Positions 33,029 through 43,858 of a stretch of DNA of 64,000 bases are shown here, piece by piece. Source of the DNA: Clitopilus passeckerianus. Its lineage: Eukaryota > Basidiomycota > Agaricomycetes > Agaricales > Entolomataceae. Made by a program: the position numbers and the translations under genes. Positions within the stretch are counted from its first letter, which is position 1; every line of letters begins with the position of its first letter. Under the pieces are notes generated by a model. The model did not search any database. It was given only the letters and a program-made list of their open reading frames with translations, and was not told where the DNA came from. The stretch covers positions 1 through 64,000 of the forward strand of contig CALYLX010000079.1 in the NCBI GenBank assembly GCA_944990035.1, read 5' to 3'.

Positions 33029-34612
33029 ATGACTACCACATTCTCCTGGTCTGACACTCTACACGTCGCCTTCTCAAGCTGTCTGCCATGTATAACATCC
33101 CCCTCACCAAATGCCAACGCGTCTGCCTCAACAGACTCCCTCCTAGACCCAGATGCACACAACCCAACTGCCCACCGTATCCCCCGCGCACGACCAGACG
33201 AACTCGCGGGACTCCTCCAAGATCCCGACACCGACGTTGACGCAGAACGCATGTCCCTACACTCCAACCCCGGTCGTTCCACCCGTCGTACAAAGAAAAA
33301 GTCAAAGAAATCTACGCAAAAAGGGAGCTCCAAGAGGATAACCATGTTTGGATACGACCTCTTCGGAAAACCTGCGCCTCCGCCTATACATCTGCCCGAA
33401 TCGGATGATGAATCGACGTCTGCATTGGCTGCACCTGCTGCGACGAGGACATCTTCCGGGTCGACGTTTGACTCGGACGCTGCACCTCTTGATTCTGCTT
33501 CTATCGCCAATCTCACCAGTTCGTCCTCTACTATGACGCGTGCCTTAGCTGCCCGCGAAGTAGCTCAGGAGGAAGAAGAAAGGCGGCGGAAGGAAGAGAA
33601 GGCAGAAAGAAGGGCAAGGCGTCGAGAAAAACGAGAAATGAAGAGACTCGCGTTAGCTCCGCAAGAGGGCTCACAAGCCTCTGGCGAGGCATTTGAAGGA
33701 TTCCAAGGAAGTGGAACAGACCCTTACCCAGGCATGCCCACCTTTGAAGGGTTCGGACCATTCGTGTCTGTTGGCCGTACTTCCCCCACCAAACCCACAC
33801 ACCACGCCGTCTACAGAGACGACGGCCCCGACGGGGATGAAGATGAAGCAGACCTAGATGGTCAAGTCTACGCCCGCCGAAGCAGAGATCCAGCCGGTGG
33901 TTCTCGCTCTGGATCCGACTCACGCAGTCGAACATCCGCCTCACGAACCTCCGCATCTCGCTCAGATGCCCCAACTCCTATCTCACCCGGTTTCCCAAAC
34001 CCAAACCAAAGACAAGGGTTCCAACCACCCCCATCGCCGGGTATGCTACTCCCAGGTCCAGGCCCTGGCCAAACACCACTGAAGAAATACAAATCATCCC
34101 AGAGCAAAAGCAGCCACAGCAGCAGCACTGGCAGGAGTAAACTCAAATCTGTATCCACCACCTCTGGCTCGGGTTCAGGCTCCCGCGACTCCCGCTCACG
34201 CTCAAATACAAGCGCATCAACCTCCCAGCCACCCTCCCTCCCTTCACCTACCTCTGTCACATTCGGACTTGTTTCTCCACCGCCTCACTTAGGCCAAGCT
34301 GGGCCTTTCAGCAAGCTCAGCTCTGGGCAAGTTGGCATCCACGATGACGACTTTGACGGGAGTCAAGGTCTCACGGAGGCGGATATCCCAGTGCCTTCAC
34401 CCAGTCCTGGTTCACACTTCGCTGACTCGGACACTCAGTTCCCCTCTGCTGGGTTCCCTGGTGTGAGGAGGGAACAGAGCCAGGGATCGGAGTTCCCATC
34501 TGCGGGTTTGGGATTTGGAAGGCCCAGGCCGAATCGAGGAGATTCGATTCTGGCTAAGGGTGGTGCTTTTCTTGCTATGAGGGGAGGTGGTGAGGAGGCA
34601 GAGGGACGATGA
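33029..34612 (+). CDS. Low-complexity Ser/Pro/Gly-rich protein of unknown function
   Basis: A single-exon ORF; the first real ATG is at 33029 (upstream in-frame sequence lacks ATG), giving 527 residues. The N terminus MTTTFSWSDTLHVAFSSC, followed by LPC, holds two cysteines close to the start, compatible with lipid attachment but not proof of it. The body has a lysine-rich stretch (TKKKSKKS), a charged helix-like segment rich in E, K and R (about 180-210), and long Ser-, Arg- and Pro-rich disordered tracts. The C terminus has ILAKGGAFLAMRGGG. No catalytic domain was recognised. It may be a membrane-associated or signalling scaffold in Agaricomycetes, but this is inference. Confidence 0.65.
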   Translation: MTTTFSWSDTLHVAFSSCLPCITSPSPNANASASTDSLLDPDAHNPTAHRIPRARPDELAGLLQDPDTDVDAERMSLHSNPGRSTRRTKKKSKKSTQKGSSKRITMFGYDLFGKPAPPPIHLPESDDESTSALAAPAATRTSSGSTFDSDAAPLDSASIANLTSSSSTMTRALAAREVAQEEEERRRKEEKAERRARRREKREMKRLALAPQEGSQASGEAFEGFQGSGTDPYPGMPTFEGFGPFVSVGRTSPTKPTHHAVYRDDGPDGDEDEADLDGQVYARRSRDPAGGSRSGSDSRSRTSASRTSASRSDAPTPISPGFPNPNQRQGFQPPPSPGMLLPGPGPGQTPLKKYKSSQSKSSHSSSTGRSKLKSVSTTSGSGSGSRDSRSRSNTSASTSQPPSLPSPTSVTFGLVSPPPHLGQAGPFSKLSSGQVGIHDDDFDGSQGLTEADIPVPSPSPGSHFADSDTQFPSAGFPGVRREQSQGSEFPSAGLGFGRPRPNRGDSILAKGGAFLAMRGGGEEAEGR

Positions 34613-35553
34613 GAGATGAAGGAATAGAAAGGGAGGATGGAAAAGCTATGACCCGGAAACTGTTTCTTTATAACGGTCGAAGGAAGTGTGACTATATGCG
34701 TGGGGACGGCGTCCTCTGTGATGCTCGAAGTTGGAGGAACATTGTTGAACGTCATGTCATTTCGACTTTGATTTTTGGCAAAGTTTGATTGACTTTCCTT
34801 CAAATTCCCTGCCGCGCGCCGATGTCGCGATTCCGATTCCATTTCATTTCACCTTACTATTTCCGGTTGAACCCTCGCCCCTGGACCTTTCATTCATGTC
34901 CTATTCCCTTGCTCGTTCTTCGTAACTTACAATCACATTATATAGACGTCTATGTATACCTCACATTCATTTATATTCCACCATATCAGAAGTAGATTCG
35001 ATCCTGCTTCCTCAATCCAAACGTCATACCTTTTCCCATCCATGTGCCTCTGAACTCTACTTTCGCAAGATCCGCCACCACCGGGTCGGATGATTATGAT
35101 TATCGCATTTCCGCAGCTCATCTGCCACCAAAAGCCACTCGGATTTAGCGTACGTCTTCCGTCGTTTCGCGGGACGATTGAATGGTACAATTACTGCAGG
35201 TGCCAAAGCTGGATAACTTTTTTGATACCCCGCCGTCATTCTGCTACTTGATCTCACTTGATCCATCGGTCCGATAGCTCGAATTGGTGGAATCTAGGCC
35301 ATGTGCCATATCGGATTGACAGGAGTAGGGTCAGCTGCTGTTGTCTATTCTGCAAACTTTCTCGAGGTGGCGTAACATATAGTTGTGGCAGGGGGATCCG
35401 CCGACATATATCACACGGGTAGAGACGCAGACAAAAATATTTCATGTTGTTTTGTACAGGTTATTATACAATGATGTTATACATAGGCATAGACCATTGC
35501 GAACGGGGAACGGGTCGGCCGTGTGGTGATTCTGGGAGGAAGGCAGCGCGTAT
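34613..35553. other. Intergenic, nothing recognised
   Basis: Contains the 3' flank of the low-complexity gene and the downstream flank of the metallothionein. No coding similarity or repeat was seen. Confidence 0.45.
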
Positions 35554-35779
35554 TTACTTCTGGCCGCACTTGCATGCACCCTCAGCGCATCCACAGCTGG
35601 TGAGAAAGTCAGATGAAGTGCACCTCTGTACGACGTATATACACACCTATCGCCGCAGCTGCAGCTAGCGTTTCCACAGCCGTTGTTAACGAGGGGCTCG
35701 AAGATCTGTTGAGCGAAAGCAGAGATCTAGTCAGTCAAGGTTCAAGCACGACGGGAGAGCAGAAGCGTACAGCCTGCAT
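35554..35779 (-). CDS. Fungal metallothionein, 36 residues in three exons
   Basis: Exon 1 (35771-35779) is only ATG-CAG-GCT. Exon 2 (35647-35705) gives IFEPLVNNGCGNASCSCGD plus a split Ser. Exon 3 (35554-35596) gives CGCAEGACKCGQK and TAA. The pieces sum to 111 nt, exactly 37 codons, with introns at 35706-35770 and 35597-35646. The seven cysteines follow C-x4-C-x-C-x3-C-x-C-x4-C-x-C, a spacing typical of short fungal Cu/Zn metallothioneins, which bind d10 metals in the cytosol. The gene is too small and split for simple ORF calling. The 9-nt first exon is the least certain part; the cysteine core is clear. Confidence 0.85.
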
Positions 35780-35860
35780 GTTTGTTAGAATCGATTTAAG
35801 AGGTAGTAGTTGATTGAGAAGAGACGATTGCTTGAGGACTTCCATACCCCAACTCCATCA

Positions 35861-35870
35861 TCCTTTTATG
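35861..35870 (-). promoter_or_regulatory. TATA-like element upstream of the metallothionein
   Basis: On the minus strand the sequence reads CATAAAAGGA, about 82-91 bp upstream of the metallothionein ATG, a plausible core promoter position for an inducible gene. Confidence 0.4.
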
Positions 35871-36485
35871 CATTCTTTGAGGGCTATTTACACCTGTTTC
35901 CATCTCCAAAATCAATCAAGGGAATTACACATCAGATCACCTGATCCGTCTCCATTTGGGTGGAATGATGGAAAAGATTACGAACTTTATCTAGCCGACG
36001 GGCCTTTCCAGGCCTTTCCTTGTCTTCGGGCTTCGGTTTCTATTCAATGCTACCTCAGGCTGGGGTTGCGGCGCGGCAGGTGTCATTTCTCAGGGATTTT
36101 ACTGGATAATGGGGCCTTGTGGCTGCCCCAAATAATCTCTCGAACGGGGAGACGTCTGACTGACTGACAGTCAATGGCTCGGCAGCACAAGAGACCCTGA
36201 AATGAGGGAATTGTTGGAGAACAGATGCTGTAAGATGTAGGGAGTCGGCGCGGGGCATCAAGCACACGTTGCAGTTGAGGGATTTGATGGAGACACACCG
36301 CTAAGCATTGCTGTGTATTTTGCTGTCATCTTGAGTCAGGCATGGAATGTACCAGAAATGAGAGATTTTTTGGAGCATCCAATGGACGCGCTCTCTGTAC
36401 ACGTGCTATCACTCATCACAAAGCTCTCAATTGAAGTCTTTTGGATGGCATCGCATCCTGCATACTCGAGATTACTCTAGTCCAG

Positions 36486-37511
36486 CTATTGTACTAAAAC
36501 TGGCAAATCCTCATAGACAACTCCGAGAATTCCGCCTGGTTTTGGTACGAAGGCACGCCAGACATTTTCATCAATATGCGCGGCTTCGGGAATGAATGTC
36601 CATTGATTGAGGTTTGAATCCGCAAACACAACAAATCGAGGAAATGTTGCTGTCAATTCAGTGTAAGTGTAGCACGACGATCAATAACTGCGTCCATTTA
36701 CCATTGGCCGGTACTTTTGTTCTATTTTGCGCATTGGCTATCTTCACAGCAGTCTGGCTCTACATGTGAGAAGTTGCCCAAGGTTATAAGGAAGCTTTTA
36801 GCAGACCTGGTAGTTTATCGGTCGATCGACAATACCACTGGCATATGGAGGGAGCTTATTGTTGAAGTTTGGAAACCAGTCGTAAGAGGTGCTCATCACA
36901 CTGGACCCCAGACTTCCCGTTGTAAAATGCAAGCGCCCATGAAGAAAACCTTCCCTAGTTTCTGGTTGCGGTAATTCGAACACGCCAACCTCGTTGGGAT
37001 ACAACCTTAGAGTCACCTTCCAATTATCTGGTACGATGTCGGCCCAAGTCCATTCGCCTTCCCTATTTGTGATCGAGCATCGTAAGATGACTTTCGGGTC
37101 GTGATGCCAGCTCATATACATCCCAAAGGTTCTGATCGCAGCAGTTTGGGCAGCCTGGAGGCATCCAAGATGAATACTGAATTTCAGTTTCAAATAGAGT
37201 GTTTCTCATTAGCCTACCTCATAAGTCTCTGGAAACGGGACGACAGCATGGTGCGCTTCGCCATCGTTGTCGATAAATGCAAGGATGAGAGCTTCCGGGT
37301 CTACATTGGCAGCTCGCTCTTGGAGCTGGCTTCCTCCATCTTCTAAGTTCTCAATGTACGGAGGCGTCGGTTCAGTCGGGGGATTATGGGGCGAGGACAT
37401 ACCGGTGGGGATAAATCTGTCGTAAACCCAGTTGCCATCCAGTCGACCTATTTGTACCCGCTCAGAAGGGCTGGTGAGCACTGCCGAGCCTTCTTTCGGA
37501 ATTGACGCTCT
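36486..37511 (-). CDS. Orphan paralog E1, function unknown
   Basis: At least three exons. One has SERVQIGRLDGNWVYDRF and PEALILAFIDNDGEAHHAVV. After an intron near 37153-37216 comes AAQTAAIRTFGMYMSWHH, VILRCSITNREGEW-TWADI, TLRLYPNEVGVFELPQ and a Ser/Thr-rich part. A last exon ends FVVFADSNLNQWTFIP and PKPGGILGVVYED before TAG. It shares the order ILRCS, WADI, GVFE, FVVF and PGGILGV with its neighbour E2, so the two form a tandem pair. No signal peptide, membrane segment or catalytic motif was recognised. The 5' end is uncertain: the frame extends upstream through LRASIPKEGSAVLTSP without an ATG, suggesting another upstream exon. No function can be assigned. Confidence 0.6.
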
Positions 37512-37853
37512 TAACCCCTATGTAACGACTGCTGTCCGAATGGGATTATTGAAGTGCTTGGACCCCATCATGAGATAACCTGCTCGAGGTGGCCTAATCT
37601 TCAATCTTACAACTTTTCTAGACGAGTACGAGCTCCCGAAATCGTTCGCCTGTTCGTTTTAATCTCAGAATTCTTGAGGCAATGCAGAGGCCGTCGTTAG
37701 ACAGACAGTAACCAGGATCAGAAGATACAGGTCAGCCGGAAGTCCATTGCTACGTATTTTGCTATCACGACGAGTCAGGCATGGAATGTATGAGAAAGGT
37801 GCTATCTTTGGAGCAATCAATACGCCCCTCTAAACACATGTGAAGTGATACAT

Positions 37854-38820
37854 TTAAGAACAGCACTGACAATGTACCAAAGCGACCCATCCCATTTTCG
37901 GCATCTCAGTTCTTCTCTGATCTTCGCACTCGAATATGACACCCAGGATACCACCTGGAGGCGGAACCATCTCCTTCCCTAGATCTTCTTTCCCGTAAGC
38001 TTCGGAGGGAAACTCCGCCCACCTGGATAAAGTCGGGTTGGAGAATACCACAAACCTAACTAGATTTGGCTCAGTATACTGTGGGACCCGACCGAATATT
38101 ACTTTTCTGAAGCGAATGGTTTGCGCCGATATTGCTATTGAACCTTACACTCACGAGCTTCCTCGCGGTCTCTGCGGCTGCCTGAATAACAATCCTCAGA
38201 ATAACTTCCGGTCACGAATAAAGGTGATATATCTGGAAACTTTTGGGTCGGTCTATTTCGATTGTCGCATGTGGATCAGTCAGGTCAACCTTGCCCAACC
38301 AGTTCAACCGGGGCACAAATCCAGAACACCTAGCCCAGGTGAGTGCACCGGGCCAACAGGCCAACGTTGCCCTTCTGGCATTGATGAATGGACCTTCTCG
38401 AAGACTCCGATATCTTTTCGAGCTCGAAGCATGGCATCATACCAGCTTTTCGAGCCGATATCGGCCCAAATCCGTTCGTCGTTCTTATTCCTAGCAGAAC
38501 AACGGAGGATTAACCGTGCCCCGCGATCTCGAAGATATTGCCCAAGAGTTTCTTGGGCCGTGCGGAGTGCTTCCTAGAGTTAGGTTTGGTAAAGGTTGTG
38601 AAGGACCGGTCACCGAACACGAATACCAGTCCAATATATGAAGGCGGGCGGGCAACGATTGCATAGCGCTTTGATTTCTCTGACCCAGGAGGTACAAGAA
38701 CCAGAAGGATGGTTTCCCGTGCTGACATGGTAGGCGTCTTATTCCAGGCGAAAGCCAGTCGACCCGCCCTTGTATACGAATATGGCCGCAGCAGTCACTG
38801 GATCTGTAGAGCATCGCTTT
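37854..38820 (-). CDS. Orphan paralog E2, function unknown
   Basis: Second member of the E1/E2 pair. Segments include SARETILLVLVPPGSEKSK, SYIGLVFVFGDRSF, EALRTAQETLGQYLRD, ARLILRCSARNKNDERIW-ADIG, RKDIGVFEKV, and a final exon FVVFSNPTLSRWAEFP with PPPGGILGVIFECED ending at the stop near 37854. The shared blocks (ILRCS, ADI, GVFE, FVVF, PPGGILGV) align with E1 in order. Exon limits in the middle are not certain, because the frame changes between blocks and the introns are short. Whether it is fully intact cannot be judged by eye. Confidence 0.55.
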
Positions 38821-39076
38821 GTAACGTTGCCTGAGAGCACGGCCTTTCCGTGAGAAAGCTAGGCTTCAGTTACGCAATTCTGAGATTAGGTTGTCACACT
38901 GAAGTGTTCCTCAAATATCAATGCTTTACGCAGGTCGAACTGCTGATGAGCTAAGCCCCAAGTCCAGCCTCGTCATCGAGATGGTGAGTCAATAAATGCA
39001 ATATATCTATGGTTCATTTACCCGGTTGCAGCTTAAATAGATCGACGTCGCAAGCAACATTGACGAGTTACCCATA

Positions 39077-41059
39077 TCATTCCTTTTTCTTCCAGAGTTC
39101 TTCCGGCAACGCAGATGCTGTCGCAAGACAGACAGCGACTAGGACCAGAAGAAACATATATACCAGGTTTCCTCCCAATATTCCGGTTTTCATTGATAGG
39201 GAGAAAAGGGTGTTCGTCATTGTGGGCCCAACAGCTCGCATCAAACTCCCTGTAGTCTGAAGATGGTGTAAGTACGATGACTACATGATTGTCAATACAA
39301 CAAGGGCTCACTAAACAAAGACCGTTTGTAGCGCCAAGCGAAGCATGATTGGGTGCAGCAGCGACAATCAGAATGAACAGCGCGCCTATTAGAAAGGAAT
39401 AGTCAGTTTGTCCCGAGACGACGGAAATTTGGACGAATAACTCACCGTATGACATGCTCACCCCTATCTTAGCGAGAACCTGCACGTATATAACGATCCA
39501 AACGCCAAGCCCATGATCATATGTCCTGATGAGATAGTTCGCCAGGGGGAAGGACACGATCATCGGGATCGCGCATGATACACCGCATACGAAGAACCTC
39601 TTCGACCCAAGATAGTTATGTATTCGGGCAAACAGAAGAAGCTGAAGGACACCGTTCATGAAACCGTATGTCGAAAGGATTTTGCCGATTAATGGTGGAT
39701 CGAATCCCATGCCTCCGTTCTCGATTGAGGTAGCAAATTGTACGGGTTGAAAATTGTTCAGTGAAGACTGGGTGAGGCAGAGGCAGGCATAGTTTAGGGC
39801 GGCTAAGAGAACCCGTGAGTTACGGAGTAGCTCAGTCATTGGAAGTGGCCTTTCCGATTTAGAGATAGCAGAATGCGACGCCTCTGCACCCGGAGGTGGC
39901 TCGGCGTGGGAGCTGGAGTGGGAGTGGATTTGTGACCTTCCGAAAATACGGTCAAGCCCAAGCCAGGCGAAGAAAGTCACTCTATACTTGAGTGTTTCGC
40001 GCAGAAATACCAGAGTAACGAGCCAGGCGAACATTATGTACGCCGCTGTTACTGCACATGGCAGGAAGTAAGGATATTTCGCAAGAAATATCGAAGAGCC
40101 AAATGTTTCAGGAAACCGCTCAATTGGAGAGGAGAGATAACCTCCAATTAGAGGCCCAACCTGAGGATGGTTTTAGGACGGGAAGCTGTAGTCACTGCGA
40201 AGAAAGACGAACTGTGCCGGTGGTCGCCCACGCAATGGGCAGGAGAGAGTAAAGCTATCAGAGAGTATGTTCGTGGATCCTCCTTTAGTGACGCAAAGCG
40301 GACGACGTACCTGCGCAAGCTTGTCTGAATTCGTCGTCACTTCTCCCATCAGGCTGTGTATCGTCAGAGATGAAATCTAGTTCCCTAGTCCGGTCCGTAG
40401 TGACTTCACCTTTTGATCACACCAACGTTCCCGTCTGCGTGAGACTGAGTACGGTCCTATGAGGGACATAGAATGCAGCGACACGTACTAAAGGCACCGT
40501 TGATACACCGACTGTCAGATAGATCATCAGTACTGAGGCTATCTAGTAGCAAGTGTGATCTTTCGCACCTGACAACGAGCCACCAATAACCTCTAGTAAG
40601 GCCAATTCCAAGCATTGAAATCACAGATGCAAACATTCCACATAACAGAATAGGTTTTCTACCCAGCCTATCCGAGGCTCGGCTCCAGAACAAAGTCGTC
40701 AATGTCGTGGAGAGGAAGTATAAGGATTGCTGGTCCAAATCTTTGGGAATTGCGGAGGCAACCAAGCAACGATGGGCCTACCAGGATTCCGACATAAACA
40801 CTGACTTTACTCTCTTCTCCGTGTGTAATTTCGAGGCTTCCAACAAGCTGGAATCGACTGTTAGGGTACGGATTGCAGGATAAGCCTATTTCGTACGTAC
40901 CGCCGGAATGAAAGGGTGCAGAACCTGGCCAACGATATGATCGGCCAGCTGCAAGAGAAGGACAACCACTATTTGGAACCAAGAAAGCGCCAATTCACCA
41001 GAGTGAGATGAACCATCGGAAAGCAGAGGGGCCTCTTCATCGTCCCGATGGGTCGACAT
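39077..41059 (-). CDS. MFS transporter 1 (DHA1-like), tandem array
   Basis: A membrane efflux or uptake carrier of the major facilitator superfamily. The ATG at 41059 opens a leader with DDEEAPLLSDGSS and a first helix region FQIVVVLLLQLADHI. The family signature LFWSRASDRLGRKPILL (loop 2-3, G-x3-D-R-x-G-R-K/R) follows, then VGPLIGGYL, a hydrophilic central loop, and a second six-helix half with FQPVQFATSIENGGMGFDPP, FANYLIRT-like and TMTNTLFSLSM, ending LPEELWKKKE. Introns join cleanly at the points I could check, so it seems intact. It is the most divergent of three tandem copies. The substrate is unknown; such carriers are often linked to drug or metal-chelate export. Confidence 0.85.
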
Positions 41060-41331
41060 GCAGAAAGAAGAGATGTCGCGATAAGACCCTGCAAACCATG
41101 GCTTCTAATAGGATATCCTGAAATAGGCAGCAGCACGTTCATGCACTGAAAGCATCATGACTGTTGTGATATAAAAGGTGCCGAAGGAATCAATCCCCAT
41201 GTGTTGTTCTGTATCATTGCGTGACCAACTACGGATGACACAATTGGCTGCATGCAATCGCCAACTGGAGCTATTCTGGCCTATGCCGGGAAATACTATA
41301 ACGACGCAGTGCACTGGGCTGTTACAGGTCT

Positions 41332-43317
41332 TTACAGGTCTTTACTCCACAACTTTTGAGGAAGGAAAGACGCCGTGACCAACGTGATCGAAGTGGTGAC
41401 GAAAAGGAAAATATAAACCAAATTCCCAGCCAATATATTCCTCTCAAGAGAGATGGCAAATATGGTGTTCGTCATCGCAGGCCCAAAAGCTCTCATGAAG
41501 GAACCGATCGTCTGCAACACCAGATACGTGAGTCAGGATTTTGAGCCGACAAACTCTGGGCTGACCTGACAAATTCCATTCGTCGCACCGAGCGACGCTT
41601 TGTTTGGCGCAGCGGCAGCGATGACGATGAACGAAGCACCTAGTTTCTCCAGATCAGCGGAAGTTTCTCATCGAAAGGTAAGGAACTTCACCGTAAGACA
41701 TATTGATCCCGACCTTGGCCAGTGTCTGAACTGCAATCAGACCCCATACCTCTGGCCCAATGTTCCCACTCCTCGCAAGATAGTTCGTCAAAGGGAACGA
41801 TATAATCATTGGTATCCCGCACGCAGTTCCAACTATGAAAAACCACTTTGGCCCCATGTAGGCGTGAATCTTCGCAAAGAAGAGCAGTTGGAGGACGCCA
41901 TTGAGAAGGCCGAAGATAGATAAGATCTTGCCAACCAATGGAGGTGCGAAGCCCATCCCACCTTGGTCAACGGGCACGGAGAGCTGAAGCGGCTGGAAGA
42001 GATTCAGGGAAGCTTGGGAAATAGATAAGCACGTGTAGTTTATTGCTACTAGCAGTACACGTCGCGTTCGCAGAAGTTCTAAAATCGGATATTGTCGTTC
42101 GGCCACAGGCACGGGCTCGTGTGGTGTTTCAGCCCTTTGAACTGTCTCTTCAGCCGTAGAAGGTGAGGCTCGGGTATTTTCCTTGCTGACCGAAAGGCCG
42201 AGCCACTGTCCAAATGGCTCCGGGTTCTTGAGGGTTTCTCTCAGGTAAATAGCGCTGAAGAGGCTAACGCAGACGATGAAGGATGCCGTGACGGCGCAGG
42301 GGAGGAAGTAGGGGTATGCTTTGAGGAAATTGTTTGACCCGAAAAGACCAGGAAACTGTTCGGCAGACCGTGCGAGTGATCCACCGATCAATGGGCCGAA
42401 CTATAGACAGAGGTATCATTTAGTTTCCGAAAGGTAGATGAAGGGCTCTGAGGGTGCCTACCCTGCCCGTTGCTGCCCATGCCAGTGGCATGTAAGAGAA
42501 GAGCTGCGAGACGGTTGAGCCAAGGTTTGACTTCATAAGAGAAGACAAGCTACCTCAGCCAATTGGTCAGAGTCAGCAGCCATTTCTCCCCATAATGCTG
42601 CACCAAGCGTCAACCCAAGAGTTTCCATCCATAAATAGTGTACGAACCTCTTGAGTATTCCAGCATTTCCATCTATCGGGTCAACCCAACTGAGTTGAGC
42701 AGCAAACGGCAAAGAATTCCCCCAGACGTACTGAAAGCTCCGCCAAGACACCGACTATCGAGATCAAAGTATCAGCAGCTGACTAGGACGACCAAGAGCT
42801 GTATATTTGCATACCTGACGATAAGCCACGAAAACGTCCGAGTGAGGCCAGTTCCATACAGAGAAAGAGCCCCTCCACAGAGGCCAAGTATAAGGATAGG
42901 CTTTCGCCCTAATCGATCCGAGGCCCGGTTCCAGAAAAGCGTAGTCAACCCCAGCGTCGTAAAGTAAAGAGCGCGCTGAACGCAACATGTCATTAGCCGA
43001 CAAACATTCACGTCCATGAGAGATCTTCACCTCCACGCCCATATAAAAGCTGACTCTACTTGCGTCTCCATGGGTGATATCTAAGTTCGCAAATAACTAC
43101 AATGGTGACGGATGTAAGATCAGTACATTGTGTATTCCGATTTGGTAGGAGACCCCACATCTGGCATAAACGGAGGGAGAGGAGTGATGTGCTCTGCCAG
43201 TTGAACGAGCAGAATGGTTCCGAGTTGGAATCGGGATAGTTTGCTCGGAATCTGTGCTTCCGGAGCAGCCCTCTCAGGTAAAAGTGGTGTTTCTTCATTG
43301 GCGCGCTGGGATGTCAT
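41332..43317 (-). CDS. MFS transporter 2 (DHA1-like), tandem array
   Basis: The ATG at 43317 starts MTSQRANEETPLLPERAAP, with a dileucine-type TPLLP leader. Membrane segments start FQLGTILLVQLAEHI. The MFS loop signature is LFWNRASDRLGRKPILI, and motif FGPLIGGSLARSAEQFPG precedes the long central loop. The second half has VDQGGMGFAPPLVGKILS, KWFFIVGTACGIPMI and MTNTIFAISLERNILAGN, ending LPQKLWSKDL. It is much closer to MFS 3 than to MFS 1, and the 5' flanks of copies 2 and 3 are also similar, so the 2/3 split looks recent. Intron density is high, with short exons at the N-terminal half. No frame break was noticed. Confidence 0.86.
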
Positions 43318-43386
43318 AGTTTCGAAAGGGAACTGGCGGAGTCAGTTTGCTTTTAAGTGCTAGCGTCCTGGGAAGTATAAGAGAAG

Positions 43387-43511
43387 AGCTGAATGGCGCC
43401 ATGAGCGTTCTGATAAGTACTAATAGATTCGGCTTGATGATGGAAGTTTTGGTCAACAAAGTGACGGGGATAAGCCTCCGCGTCTCGGTAACTCCATCAC
43501 CATTCCTCTCG
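43387..43511 (-). repeat. Duplicated upstream block A (5' of MFS transporter 2)
   Basis: Lies about 70-195 bp upstream of the MFS 2 start. It shares with block B the order TGATAAGTA, TTGATGATGGAAGTT, GGTCAAC, GTGACGGGGATAA and CGGTAACTCCATC. It may hold the promoter of this gene pair. Confidence 0.65.
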
Positions 43512-43858
43512 CTTCGCTGTGGACACTTGATTCATGTACATAGTAAAATGTAAATGTAAATGTGTAACAACAACAATAATCAAGCGTGGTATAGTTGGGA
43601 GGGGTGTAAAGTCCGAATTTGCCTAAACCTTTGGCCAGACAGATGCTGCATCCTCGGGCTAGTATAAATGTATAAAAACCCAAAACAAAGTCCAGCTAGG
43701 TCTTTCGATCGAAGTCCATGTATTTACATCTTGGTTGCTTGCCCTTCCATCCTGTTCCTAATCTTCGCCCACAACAACCCTTATCACAACTTGCCGGCCT
43801 TGGAGAGCGAAACAGGCGTTGAAACGAAACCGATGGTATGCGAGAGTTTAGTGGGCTA

